Shown here piece after piece: positions 15,984-24,115 of a stretch of 64,000 nt of DNA. A program made the translations under genes and the position numbers. The number at the start of each line of letters is the position of its first letter. Within the stretch, counting starts at the first letter, position 1. The notes below the pieces were generated by a model. The model saw only the letters and a program-made list of their open reading frames with translations, ran no database searches and was not told the origin of the DNA. Source of the DNA: Streptomyces sp. PKU-EA00015 (GTDB lineage Bacteria > Actinomycetota > Actinomycetes > Streptomycetales > Streptomycetaceae); assembly GCF_013387495.1 (NCBI RefSeq), contig NZ_JABZEE010000007.1, positions 62,001 through 126,000 on the forward strand, given 5' to 3'.

Positions 15984-17270
15984 GTGACCGAAGCCCTTAC
16001 CGAGCACACTGCCGATGTGATCGTCGTCGGGGCAGGCCCGGCCGGCTCCACGACCGCGTACTACCTGGCCAAGGCCGGGCTCGACGTCCTCCTCCTGGAG
16101 AAGACGGCGTTCCCGCGCGAGAAGGTCTGCGGCGACGGTCTCACCCCGCGCGCCACCAAGCAGCTCGTCGCGATGGGCATCGACATCTCGGAAGAGGCCG
16201 GCTGGCTGCGCAACAAGGGCCTGCGGATCATCGGTGGCGGCGTGCGCCTCCAGCTGGACTGGCCGGACCTCGCCTCGTACCCGGACTACGGACTCGTCCG
16301 CAAGCGCGACGACTTCGACGAGCAGCTGGCGCGGCAGGCGCAGAAGGCGGGCGCGCGGCTGTACGAGCGCTGCAACGTGGGTGCGCCGATCGTCGACGAC
16401 CGCACCGGCCGCATCACGGGCGTGCACGCCAAGCTCGGCGAGGACAAGTCGCCGGTCACCTTCCACGCGCCGCTCGTCGTCGCCGCCGACGGCAACTCCT
16501 CGCGCATCTCCCTCGCGATGGGCCTGCACCGCCGTGAGGACCGCCCGATGGGCGTCGCGGTGCGTACGTACTTCACCTCCCCGCGCCACGACGACGACTA
16601 CCTGGAGTCCTGGCTGGAGTTGTGGGACCGGCGCGGCCCGGGCGAGGACCGGCTGCTGCCCGGCTACGGCTGGATCTTCGGCATGGGCGACGGCACGTCC
16701 AACGTCGGCCTGGGCGTCCTCAACACCTCCGCGTCCTTCAAGGAGCTGGACTGGCGCGAGGTGCTCAAGGCGTGGTGCGCCTCGATGCCGGAGGACTGGG
16801 GCTACACCGAGGAGAACATGACGGGCCCGATCCGCGGCGCGGCCCTCCCCATGGCGTTCAACCGCCAGCCCCACTACACGAAGGGCCTGCTGCTGGTCGG
16901 CGACGCGGGCGGCCTGGTCAACCCGTTCAACGGCGAGGGCATCGCCTACGCGATGGAGTCCGGCCAGATCGCGGCCGACGTCATCGTCCAGGCCCACGCC
17001 CGGCAGACCCCCGCCCAGCGCGAACTGGCCCTGCACCGCTACCCGAAGGTCCTCAAGGACACCTACGGCGGCTACTACACGCTGGGCCGCGCGTTCGTGA
17101 AGCTGATCGGCAACCCGAAGGTCATGAAGGTCGCCACCCAGCGCGGTCTGACGCACCCGCTGCTGATGAAGTTCACGCTGAAGATGCTGGCGAACCTGAC
17201 TGACCCGACGGGCGGCGACGCGATGGACCGCATCATCAACGGCCTGTCGAAGGTGGCCCCGAAGGCGTGA
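15984..17270 (+). CDS. Geranylgeranyl-reductase-family flavoprotein (MenJ-like candidate)
   Basis: A 428-aa FAD-dependent oxidoreductase. The Rossmann motif VVGAGPAGSTTAYYL is at residues 12-26, the family REKVCGDGLTPRA segment follows at about 46-58, and the second FAD motif VGDAGGLVNPFNGEGIAYAMESG is near 300-320. Relatives reduce geranylgeranyl chains or saturate one menaquinone isoprene unit (MenJ in mycobacteria). Lying among mqn, menG and nuo genes, a menaquinone side-chain role is a reasonable inference. GTG 15984 has GGGAGAAA upstream. A stretch of GAATC/GAATCG pentamer repeats lies at about 15950-15967 in its leader. Confidence 0.85.
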   Translation: MTEALTEHTADVIVVGAGPAGSTTAYYLAKAGLDVLLLEKTAFPREKVCGDGLTPRATKQLVAMGIDISEEAGWLRNKGLRIIGGGVRLQLDWPDLASYPDYGLVRKRDDFDEQLARQAQKAGARLYERCNVGAPIVDDRTGRITGVHAKLGEDKSPVTFHAPLVVAADGNSSRISLAMGLHRREDRPMGVAVRTYFTSPRHDDDYLESWLELWDRRGPGEDRLLPGYGWIFGMGDGTSNVGLGVLNTSASFKELDWREVLKAWCASMPEDWGYTEENMTGPIRGAALPMAFNRQPHYTKGLLLVGDAGGLVNPFNGEGIAYAMESGQIAADVIVQAHARQTPAQRELALHRYPKVLKDTYGGYYTLGRAFVKLIGNPKVMKVATQRGLTHPLLMKFTLKMLANLTDPTGGDAMDRIINGLSKVAPKA

Positions 17271-17644
17271 TCCTTCAACCGGGATCACAGGAACCCCGCC
17301 GGCCCGGGCTGCCGTAGCCCACTGACGTAGGCCCTTCTTCCCGCGGACATGACTCAGCCCGCAGGCTGCGGTGCTTGCCGGCGGCCGGAATGCGAACGGG
17401 TCAGCGGTCGCTCTCGCTCCGGTCGGCTGATGCGGAGCGATTGGGGAGCGGCCAGGGGGTGATGTTCGGTACGCAGTCGGGACAGGCGCAGACGGTCCGG
17501 CCCCGCTCGGCGGCTCGACGCACGGGACGGCGTCGACATCGCCGATGCGGGCGGGGAATTCGACGAAAGCCCGATGGCCGGTCGAGGCGACGGCATACGC
17601 TTGCCCCACGGAGGACAGCGGGGGAGCAACTGCCGAGGCGGGGG

Positions 17645-18499
17645 ATGTCTGGCAACCAGAGCGCGAGCGGCGAGCGACGGCCCGAGGAGTCCCATTCCGC
17701 CGTCAGCATGCAGGGGAGAGCACAGACATCGGGCTCCGTGCACCAGGCCGGGGGCGGACAACTCAACCTCACCAACAGCAGCAACAACAACGTCTTCTAC
17801 CTCCCGCCCGGCCACCCCGGTGCCGCGGCACCCGCCGACGGCGCTGCCGCCGACCGGTCCCGGGCCCACGGCAGGAGACGCATCGTGCTGGCAGCGGCCA
17901 TCGCCGCGGTCGTCGGCGCGGCGACCGCGTACGCGATGACAGACGGCCGGATCTCGAACGGCGCCGGCCGTCAGCCCGCCTCCTCACCCGACGGCACGCC
18001 GGGCGGCGGCCCGCAGACGGGTGGCGACCGACCGCGGGCGACCGGTCCCAGCGCCGCACCGGAGGAGGAGACCGGCACTACGAGCCCGTCCTCCGCGCTC
18101 CCCGAGCCCTCAGTCCAATGGAGCGGCGTCATGGTGCTCGGCCTGGAGGGCAAGGAACTGGACGACGGCCAGCCCACCAAGCCGTCGCAGTTCTCCTACG
18201 GCGATCTCGTTATCGGGTCGGGCGCCGGCGGTTTCGATGTATTCCCGGGCAGCAACGGGGCCGTGTCGCTGTGGCGGATCGACGGAGACCTGCCGGACCA
18301 CGAGGCCTGCGCCGGCACGGTCGAAGCCGCCGCCGCTCACTCCGTCCCCGTGCGACCGGGCACCGTCCTGTGCGTGAAAACCGACGGCGGCCGCCTCGCC
18401 CGCCTCCGGGTGACGCGGATCCCGGAAGGGGTCATGCCCGCCGTGGAGTTCGACGCGGTCGTCTGGGGTTCTCCACCCGGCGCGTCCGCGGACCGCTGA
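17645..18499 (+). CDS. Unknown single-TM protein with QAGGGQ-x-N segment
   Basis: A 284-aa protein of unknown function. The cytoplasmic N-terminus contains GSVHQAGGGQLNLTNSSNNN (residues about 36-55). One TM helix follows (about 80-100, IVLAAAIAAVVGAATAYAM), then a Pro/Ser/Thr-rich stalk and a compact extracellular domain (from VQWSGVMVLGLEGKELDDG) with two cysteines that could pair. The HQAGGGQ-x-N segment resembles the YQAGGDQTNIH end of the next gene's product, linking the two. ATG 17645 has GAGG 8 nt upstream; TACGCT at 17596-17601 may be the -10. The 17271-17644 gap before it shows nothing else. Confidence 0.65.
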   Translation: MSGNQSASGERRPEESHSAVSMQGRAQTSGSVHQAGGGQLNLTNSSNNNVFYLPPGHPGAAAPADGAAADRSRAHGRRRIVLAAAIAAVVGAATAYAMTDGRISNGAGRQPASSPDGTPGGGPQTGGDRPRATGPSAAPEEETGTTSPSSALPEPSVQWSGVMVLGLEGKELDDGQPTKPSQFSYGDLVIGSGAGGFDVFPGSNGAVSLWRIDGDLPDHEACAGTVEAAAAHSVPVRPGTVLCVKTDGGRLARLRVTRIPEGVMPAVEFDAVVWGSPPGASADR

Positions 18500-18589
18500 A
18501 CAGGCCGGACACGGTGACGCCCGCGTACCACACCTCTCCACATGAGCCCGATTGACGACCGTGCAGAACTGTCTTTCCCGGAGGTTGAC

Positions 18590-19009
18590 ATGGATCCACT
18601 GGCAGCGGCCGCCGCGACCGCGCTGGTCGGTGCGATGGCCACCGACGCCTGGCAGCAGGCGCGCACCTCCGCCGTGGAGTTGTGGCGGCGCGTCCACCCG
18701 GAGCGGGTTCCGGCCGTCGAGGCCGAGCTGGCGGAGGTACGTGCCGAGGTGCTTGAGGCACGACAGAGCAACGACCCCGAAACCGAGAGCCACCTCGCTT
18801 CGGACTGGCAGCGCAGGCTCCAGCGGCTGCTGCGGGAGGATCCCGACCTGGGACGGGAACTTCGCCGTGTGCTCGACGAGGAGCTGACCCCGCTCCTGCC
18901 GACGGCGGAGGACCGGTCACACCACGGCACGCTGGTACAAGAGGCAAGGGCCTCGGGCGGCAGCCACATCTACCAGGCAGGCGGCGACCAGACGAACATC
19001 CACCGCTGA
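18590..19009 (+). CDS. Unknown small coiled protein ending YQAGGDQTNIHR
   Basis: A 139-aa protein: an N-terminal MDPLAAAAATALVGAMATDAW helix that recurs in Streptomyces hypotheticals as I recall them, a long charged region with heptad character (VEAELAEVRAEVLEARQ), and a C-terminal GGSHIYQAGGDQTNIH tag. Tags of the form (V/I)xQAGxxQ are common at the ends of streptomycete proteins that travel with NACHT or effector-associated systems; their role is not known. GGAGG 5 nt before ATG 18590 fixes the start over ATG 18542. It is paired with the gene at 17645 by a shared tag and position. Confidence 0.65.
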   Translation: MDPLAAAAATALVGAMATDAWQQARTSAVELWRRVHPERVPAVEAELAEVRAEVLEARQSNDPETESHLASDWQRRLQRLLREDPDLGRELRRVLDEELTPLLPTAEDRSHHGTLVQEARASGGSHIYQAGGDQTNIHR

Positions 19010-19191
19010 GCCGTCGACCAGGCGGAGCAGGCCGCGCTCGCGGCCCGGGTCGCCTCCGGGAGCCGCGGGATGCACCTACGCCGTAACCCGCCGGGGGCGG
19101 CCCTGCTCCCCGGGCTGCGGGGCCTGCGGAGGTCTCCATGCTCATGCGAACCTTGCGACCGAGTACCTCTGACCCGGACTTGCCAAAGTGA

Positions 19192-19205
19192 CCCCGAAGG
19201 CGTGA
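19192..19205. repeat. Second copy of the geranylgeranyl-reductase 3' end
   Basis: CCCCGAAGGCGTGA here is identical to 17257-17270, the last bases and stop codon of the reductase gene. The 8 bases before each copy also partly agree. The two copies flank the two unknown genes, as direct repeats around an inserted segment would. The 19010-19304 gap shows nothing else. Confidence 0.5.
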
Positions 19206-19304
19206 CCGCCCGGCGGGCACAGGGGGACGGCTGGAGGAACGGGCGACCGAGCGGTCGTGGGTCGTTGGAGCGTCGCCCGCGTGCCGGGCCACGAAGGGGC
19301 AGCC

Positions 19305-20819
19305 TCAGCGGCCCGCGGCCGAGACATGGACCCGCAGGCCCGTCAGGCTGCCCAGGTCCGGCAGCGGATGGGCGGGCCACGCGCGGGCGTACGCCGGGGG
19401 GCGTCCCCCTCCCGCGACCACGACGGCGACCGGCCGGTGGCCGGCCGCTGCCGCGAGTTCCTCCGGCGTGATGCTCTCGTCGTGGCCCCAGGGCTGGCGG
19501 GAGGCGCAGCCGGCGCGGAACGCGATGCGGATCGCCTCCGCGCCGCTGACCACGCACGGCGGGCGCACACCCAGGGCACGCAGTTCGGCGGCGATGCGCC
19601 CGAGATCGGCGGTGTTGCGCCGCACCCGTTCCGCCGCGCTGTCGGCCACCCGGAACTGGATCGCCAGATGCGCCGCCACGGCCACCGCGACGATCCCGAC
19701 GGCGATCCGCCGCCCGCGCGGCCGGGGCCGGCACGCCCGGACGAGGCCGTACGCGACGGGCAGGGCGAGCAGGGCGTAGGCGGGCAGCAGGAAGCGCGGT
19801 GCCGCGTAGCCGACGGTGAACAGGTAGGGCGCGGCCAGCGCGGCACCGACGACAGTCGCGACCACCAGCGGCGTGCGGTGGCGGCGGGTGCGGGCGGCGG
19901 CCCGCACGCCCGCCGCCACGAGCAGCGGCAGGACGAAGAACCACAGGGCGGCCGCGGGGTGCCGCCAGGCCACGTCGCAGGGGCGGCACAGCAGGCGCCC
20001 GTCGAGGGCGCGTACGTGATCGTCGATCGAGAAGTACCAGCCGAGCCGGCCCTGGATCTCGCTGGCCCGGTCCAGCCGGGCGGCGAGGCCCCCGTACGAG
20101 ACATACGCCTCGACGATCCACGGGGCACAGCCGGCCACCACGCCAGCGGCGAGCAGGACCAGCAGCAGCGGCCACCGCCAGGCCCGCATCACCACGGCCG
20201 CGACCGCGAGCGGCAGCGCGAGCCACACCGCGTCCGTGGGCCGCATCAGCGCGGCGAACGCCACCCCCGCTGCCATGCCGGCCGGCGCCCACCGGTCGCC
20301 CGGGCTGCGCGCGGCCCGCAGGAAGCAGCCGACCGCGGCGAGCGCCCCGTAGGCGACCCACAGGTTGGGCATCGCCTGCGAGGCGTAGAACATCGTGATC
20401 CACAGGCTGGCGAACAGCCCGCCCGCGACGCCGAGGACGGGAGCGGGCAGCAGCCGGCGCCACACCCACAGCGCGAGGAACAGGCCGCAGCCCGCCAGCA
20501 CGGCCATGAAGACGCGCAGCGCCATGACGGAGGTGGTGAGCGCCGTGACAGGCGCGACGAGGAAGGTGACGCCCCGGGCGCGCGGCGCGCTGAAGAACGC
20601 CGCCGGCGCCTGCGGGCTCACCTGACTGACGTACACCGACTCGTCCCAGCCGAGCCCGAGACCCGGGGCGATCAGCGCGAGGTGGACGAGTACGAAGGCG
20701 GCGGAGACGGCCGCGAGCCAGGGCAGAGCGTTCCCGGCGGCCGTCCCGGCGCGTGGTCCCCGCAGCACCTCGCCCGCCGCACCGGTCAGTGCCCCGTTGA
20801 TCACGCCTGTTTCCCGCAT
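19305..20819 (-). CDS. GT-C-type membrane glycosyltransferase-like protein
   Basis: About 504 aa with 10-12 hydrophobic helices and a short polar C-terminal domain. After the first TM helix comes GLGLGWDESVYVSQV; an acidic motif in this first extracytoplasmic loop is the usual catalytic position in ArnT/PMT-type glycosyltransferases that use polyprenyl-phosphate sugars. Later loops keep WDE-like and RPTDAVWLALP segments. The substrate is unknown. ATG at 20817-20819 leaves about 150 bp for divergent promoters; the ORF stays open to another ATG at 20933, and neither start has a good ribosome site, so the N-terminus is uncertain. Confidence 0.72.
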   Translation of the reverse strand: MRETGVINGALTGAAGEVLRGPRAGTAAGNALPWLAAVSAAFVLVHLALIAPGLGLGWDESVYVSQVSPQAPAAFFSAPRARGVTFLVAPVTALTTSVMALRVFMAVLAGCGLFLALWVWRRLLPAPVLGVAGGLFASLWITMFYASQAMPNLWVAYGALAAVGCFLRAARSPGDRWAPAGMAAGVAFAALMRPTDAVWLALPLAVAAVVMRAWRWPLLLVLLAAGVVAGCAPWIVEAYVSYGGLAARLDRASEIQGRLGWYFSIDDHVRALDGRLLCRPCDVAWRHPAAALWFFVLPLLVAAGVRAAARTRRHRTPLVVATVVGAALAAPYLFTVGYAAPRFLLPAYALLALPVAYGLVRACRPRPRGRRIAVGIVAVAVAAHLAIQFRVADSAAERVRRNTADLGRIAAELRALGVRPPCVVSGAEAIRIAFRAGCASRQPWGHDESITPEELAAAAGHRPVAVVVAGGGRPPAYARAWPAHPLPDLGSLTGLRVHVSAAGR

Positions 20820-20971
20820 GGCAGCCAAGATGCCGCCGGCTGCGGCCGGGCGCCCGGGCCGGCGCGGCAGTCGGACCAACGCGCGTTCCGAACGAGTGAG
20901 CCCGTGCCGGTCGTCGCGTGAGCTGGTTAGCATCCGGAAAGGGGCAGCCCACGGATGGCACGGAGGCCGTC

Positions 20972-21763
20972 ATGCAACAAGGACGCACATCCCGCCTGTC
21001 GGTGAACCGCTCACGCCTCGGCCACAAGGTGCGGTACGCCCTGCGCCATCCCCGCCGCGTGGTGCCCCATCTGCGCCGGGCGGGCCGGGACGCGTGGCTG
21101 CGGCTGCGCCACCGCGGCGGCCACGTCGCGTACTACCGGGCCGTGATGGCGTCCGACACCGCGAGGAGCCCGGAGGCGGCGGTCGGCGGCGGGCCCTCGC
21201 ACGACCGCTGGCTCGCCATCGGGCAGATGCAGTTCGACTACCTGCGCGAGCACGGCCTGCGGCCGCAGGACCGGCTGCTGGAGATCGGCTGCGGCAACCT
21301 GCGGGCCGGCCGGCTCTTGATCGACCATCTGGAGCCCGGCCACTACTACGGGATCGACATCTCGCCGGACATCCTCATCGAGGCGAAGAAGACCCTCGTC
21401 CGCTACGGGCTCCAGGACAAGCTGCCGTATCTGACACCCGTCGACGATCTGACCCTGGACTTCCTTCCCGACGCCGCCTTCACGGTCGTGCACGCGCACA
21501 GCGTCTTCTCGCACTCGCCGCTGGAGATCATCGACGAATGCCTCGCGCACGTCGGACGGATCCTCGCGCCCGGCGGCTTCTTCGACTTCACCTACGACCG
21601 CACCGAGACGCGCGAGCACCAGGTGCTGGGCGAGGACTTCTACTACCGTACGGAGACGCTGGTACGGCTGGCCGCGCGCCACGGTCTGGCCGCCCGGTTC
21701 ATGGACGACTGGGAGCGCCTGCCGCACGGTCAGTCGAAGCTCCGCGTCACCCACGCGGGGTGA
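20972..21763 (+). CDS. Class I SAM-dependent methyltransferase
   Basis: A 263-aa protein. The SAM-binding core is LLEIGCGNLRAGRLLIDHL (about residues 91-109), followed by YYGIDISPDILIEAK and a FTVVHAHSVFSHSPLE segment; the GGFFDFTYD strand closes the Rossmann fold. The N-terminal 60 residues are Arg-rich (GHKVRYALRHPRRVVPHLRR). The substrate is not evident; similar enzymes modify glycans or lipids. ATG 20972 has GGAGG with a 5-nt spacer. It is divergent from the GT-C-like gene and may act with it on an envelope glycan; that link is inference. Confidence 0.85.
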   Translation: MQQGRTSRLSVNRSRLGHKVRYALRHPRRVVPHLRRAGRDAWLRLRHRGGHVAYYRAVMASDTARSPEAAVGGGPSHDRWLAIGQMQFDYLREHGLRPQDRLLEIGCGNLRAGRLLIDHLEPGHYYGIDISPDILIEAKKTLVRYGLQDKLPYLTPVDDLTLDFLPDAAFTVVHAHSVFSHSPLEIIDECLAHVGRILAPGGFFDFTYDRTETREHQVLGEDFYYRTETLVRLAARHGLAARFMDDWERLPHGQSKLRVTHAG

Positions 21764-21785
21764 CGAGCGAAGGGAGAACCACCCC

Positions 21786-22547
21786 ATGCGGGTCGCGGTA
21801 GCGGGCGGCACGGGCCTGGCCGGGCGGCACGTCGTCGGGGAACTGCGGGCGGCGGGTCACGAGCCCGTGGTGCTGGCGCGGTCGACCGGCGCCGACGTCA
21901 CCACGGGCCGGGGGCTGGACGCCGCGCTCGCCGGCGCCGAGGTGGTGATCGACGTGACCAACGCGGCGACGATCAGCCGCCGCAAGGCCGTCGCCTTCTT
22001 CGAGTCGGCGTCGCGCCATCTGCTCATGGCGGAGGAACGGGCGGGCGTGCGCCACCACGTGGCGCTGTCGATCGTGGGCATCGACCGGGTCGGCCACGGC
22101 TACTACCAGGGCAAGATCCGTCAGGAGGAGGTCGTGGCGGCCGGCCCGGTCCCGTGGACGGTGCTGCGCGCCACCCAGTTCCACGAGTTCGCCGACGAGC
22201 TCCTCGACCGCATGCGGGGGCCGCTGGCGCCGATCCCGCCGATGCGCGTGCAGCCGGTCGCCGTCCGGGAGGCGGCCCGCGCGCTCGTCGGGCTGGCGCT
22301 GGGCCCGGCCGTGGGCATGGCCCCGGAACTGGCGGGCCCCCGCGAGGAGCTGCTGATCGACATGGTCCGCCGTGTGCTGCCGGCCCGGCACGAGCGGCGC
22401 TTGGTGGTGCCGGTCGGGTTCCCGGGCGCGGCGGGCCGCGCGATGGCGGCCGGCGGCCTGCTGCCGACGGGGCCCGGCCCGCGCGGCACGCAGACGTTCG
22501 ACGAGTGGCTGCGGCAACGGCGGGCGGCACCGGGCGGCCGGGCCTGA
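21786..22547 (+). CDS. NmrA-like NAD(P)-binding protein
   Basis: A 253-aa atypical short-chain dehydrogenase. The dinucleotide motif is VAVAGGTGLAGRHVV (residues 3-17), followed by a short N-terminal Rossmann half (LARSTGADVTTG, VVIDVTNAATISR). The Tyr/Lys segment reads GYYQGKIRQEEVV (near 106-118), close to the YxxxK of complex I NDUFA9-like and NmrA proteins. It follows the methyltransferase after 22 bp with GGGAG at the start, so co-transcription is likely. Substrate or regulatory role unknown. Confidence 0.83.
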   Translation: MRVAVAGGTGLAGRHVVGELRAAGHEPVVLARSTGADVTTGRGLDAALAGAEVVIDVTNAATISRRKAVAFFESASRHLLMAEERAGVRHHVALSIVGIDRVGHGYYQGKIRQEEVVAAGPVPWTVLRATQFHEFADELLDRMRGPLAPIPPMRVQPVAVREAARALVGLALGPAVGMAPELAGPREELLIDMVRRVLPARHERRLVVPVGFPGAAGRAMAAGGLLPTGPGPRGTQTFDEWLRQRRAAPGGRA

Positions 22548-22584
22548 ACCGCCGGGGCGCGGTCACGGGGGTGAGTACGACGAA

Positions 22585-22614
22585 GGCCGCCGCTCCCTTT
22601 CCGGAGCGGCGGCC
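22585..22614. terminator. Bidirectional hairpin terminator
   Basis: Perfect 12-bp stem (GGCCGCCGCTCC at 22585-22596 and its complement at 22603-22614) with a 6-nt loop, between the convergent ends of the NAD(P)-binding gene and the NlpC/P60 gene. Confidence 0.85.
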
Positions 22615-22635
22615 CGTCGAAGACGTCGACAGCCC

Positions 22636-23424
22636 TCAGAGCACGCGGACCGCGCCGCTCGCCGGGTAGCCGGACAGGTCCTGGATGACGACGCCCTTGC
22701 TCGGGTTCGCGGCGTCCAGGTACTGGCCGTTCCCGATGTAGACGCCCGTGTGGTACGCGGAGCCGGCGCCGCCCCAGTAGAGGATGTCGCCGACCTGGAG
22801 GTTGGAGGTGCCGACCTGGGTGCCGGCGACCGACTGGTCCTGCGAGACACGCGGCAGCTCGATGCCGACCTGGCGGTACGCGGCCTGGACCAGGCTGGAG
22901 CAGTCCCACGCGTTGGGACCGGTGGCGCCCATGATGTACGCGTCGCCGAGCTGCGCCTTGAGGAAGGCGACGACGGTGGCGGCGGAGCCGCTCGCGGGGG
23001 CGGTGGAGGCGGACAGCGTGGTGCGCTCGGCGTCGCGGGAGGCGCGCGCCTCGGCCTCCGCCTCGGCGCGGGCCTTCGCTTCCGCCTTGGCCTTGGCCTC
23101 GGCCTCGCGCTCCGCCTCGGCCTTCGCCTTCTTGGCCTTCTTGGCCGCCTCCTCGGCGGCGGCGTCCTCCTGCGCCTGCAGTTCGAGGTCGAGCGCGACC
23201 TGCTGCGTGGCCTCGGCCGACTGCGCGACCGCGGCGGAGAGGTCGGCGGACGTGAGGACGGGCATCTCGATGGTCTGGGTCACCGGCTCGGCATTCGCCG
23301 GCCCGGCGGCTCCGGCCACCGCGATGGTGCTGAGGAAGCCACCGGCAACTCCGGTCCGGATCGCGACTTTCGACGCTCCGCGGCGGGGCTTCCGGTGGCT
23401 GGGTATGTGAGCGGTGTGGGACAT
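22636..23424 (-). CDS. Secreted NlpC/P60 peptidoglycan endopeptidase
   Basis: A 262-aa exported cell-wall hydrolase. A signal peptide (about residues 1-45, ending AGAAGPANAEP) is followed by a Lys/Glu/Ala coiled coil (about 80-135) and a C-terminal NlpC/P60 domain with catalytic Cys in NAWDCSSLVQAAY and His in YHTGVYIGNG. Such enzymes cleave stem peptides during growth or sporulation. The ATG lies at 23422-23424. Some streptomycete wall hydrolases sit behind ydaO (cyclic-di-AMP) riboswitches; I looked for that aptamer in the leader and did not see it. The upstream region holds the palindrome at 23556-23573. Confidence 0.92.
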   Translation of the reverse strand: MSHTAHIPSHRKPRRGASKVAIRTGVAGGFLSTIAVAGAAGPANAEPVTQTIEMPVLTSADLSAAVAQSAEATQQVALDLELQAQEDAAAEEAAKKAKKAKAEAEREAEAKAKAEAKARAEAEAEARASRDAERTTLSASTAPASGSAATVVAFLKAQLGDAYIMGATGPNAWDCSSLVQAAYRQVGIELPRVSQDQSVAGTQVGTSNLQVGDILYWGGAGSAYHTGVYIGNGQYLDAANPSKGVVIQDLSGYPASGAVRVL

Positions 23425-23555
23425 GAGTACAACCGCTATCAGGGCCCGACGGTTCCCTTCAAGAAACGTGGGTTGCGCCACAGTTACGAACGGAACCTGT
23501 GAATCCGCTGCGGATGGACCTTTATTGACGCCGTAACGGGCAAACCGGGCATGCG

Positions 23556-23573
23556 TGATCACGGCTGTGATCA
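23556..23573. promoter_or_regulatory. Palindrome TGATCACGGCTGTGATCA upstream of nlpC/P60
   Basis: A perfect inverted repeat with 7-bp arms and a 4-nt centre, about 130 bp before the NlpC/P60 start. The core ATCAC-N4-GTGAT recurs at 23947-23960 near nuoA, and further GATCAC copies lie between. One regulator may bind both ends of this intergenic region. Confidence 0.6.
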
Positions 23574-23862
23574 TGGGCTTTCCGTAAAAGGTCCGAATTG
23601 CCGTCGGCCTATCACCCTCTCGCCTGGATGGCCAAGCCCGCTTTTGTTGAACTCTTGAGAGAGTGGCGCAGGTCACAGAAGGGTCAACGTCCGGACCTCC
23701 GGAGGCTCGTGAACGCGCGCACGCGTCCACCGTTGTCCGCCCCGTCCCACGGTCGAGTGAGCGGATGTCCTCTATCACCCATTGCGGTCCATTGCCAATT
23801 TGCCTGCATGGGCCACCACTTGATAGGGCACCGCGCGTTTGACCAGCGGTAACCGCGCCGGA

Positions 23863-23985
23863 TGTCACGTCTGGTGATCACTCGGGAGCTTCACGTATGA
23901 AGATCACGGCTCATCCTCGTTCATGATCGTTCGTCGGGTGGTGGAGATCACAAACGTGATGCCCGACCCCGTGTCGCAGATCACA
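23863..23985. promoter_or_regulatory. GATCAC-site cluster upstream of nuoA
   Basis: Within this 120-bp stretch GATCAC occurs at about 23876 (within GTGATCAC), 23902, 23946 and 23979. The sites at 23947-23960 form ATCAC-AAAC-GTGAT, the same layout as at 23556-23573. Such AT-containing hexamers are rare in DNA this GC-rich, so the clustering looks selected. Confidence 0.55.
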
Positions 23986-23997
23986 GACCGACAGGCA

Positions 23998-24003
23998 TAG
24001 GAT
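23998..24003 (+). promoter_or_regulatory. Candidate -10 box of nuoA-N (TAGGAT)
   Basis: TAGGAT fits the streptomycete housekeeping -10. No good -35 is visible 17-18 bp upstream, but GATCAC sites are. It would start the transcript near 24010, just ahead of the Rex-like operator and about 105 nt before nuoA. Confidence 0.45.
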
Positions 24004-24018
24004 GCGGAGCAGTCGGGC

Positions 24019-24036
24019 TTGTGAACTGCCTCACAT
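24019..24036. promoter_or_regulatory. Rex-like operator upstream of nuoA
   Basis: TTGTGAA-CTGC-CTCACAT matches the Streptomyces Rex consensus TTGTGAA-N4-TTCACAA at 12 of 14 half-site positions. Rex is a repressor released by NADH, and control of nuo by Rex in Streptomyces fits the family's known targets. It lies 80 bp before nuoA, just downstream of the candidate -10. Confidence 0.75.
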
Positions 24037-24115
24037 ATGCATGATCTTCGCGAGGCGGTGAGGCGATGGCCCGGTGCGGTCCAACGGTCAAGGACGACTG
24101 GAAGGAGCGGGGAGG

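Noticed and set aside
17354..17869. Long antisense ORF over the unknown membrane protein gene
   Set aside because: The 171-codon frame has leucine- and arginine-biased low-complexity sequence, no ribosome site and no recognisable domain; it is typical antisense openness of GC-rich DNA.
20820..20933. Extended N-terminus of the GT-C-like protein from ATG 20933
   Set aside because: The added 38 residues are Arg/Gly-rich and would leave only 38 bp to the divergent methyltransferase gene; no ribosome site supports it. Not excluded.
23425..23700. Possible ydaO (cyclic-di-AMP) riboswitch upstream of the NlpC/P60 gene
   Set aside because: This riboswitch precedes some streptomycete wall-hydrolase genes, so I read the minus-strand leader for the GGGGGAACC and related core elements. 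They are not there.
23598..23852. 84-aa ORF in the nlpC-nuoA intergenic region
   Set aside because: No ribosome site, no conserved-looking motif, and it covers the GATCAC-rich regulatory DNA; more likely non-coding.
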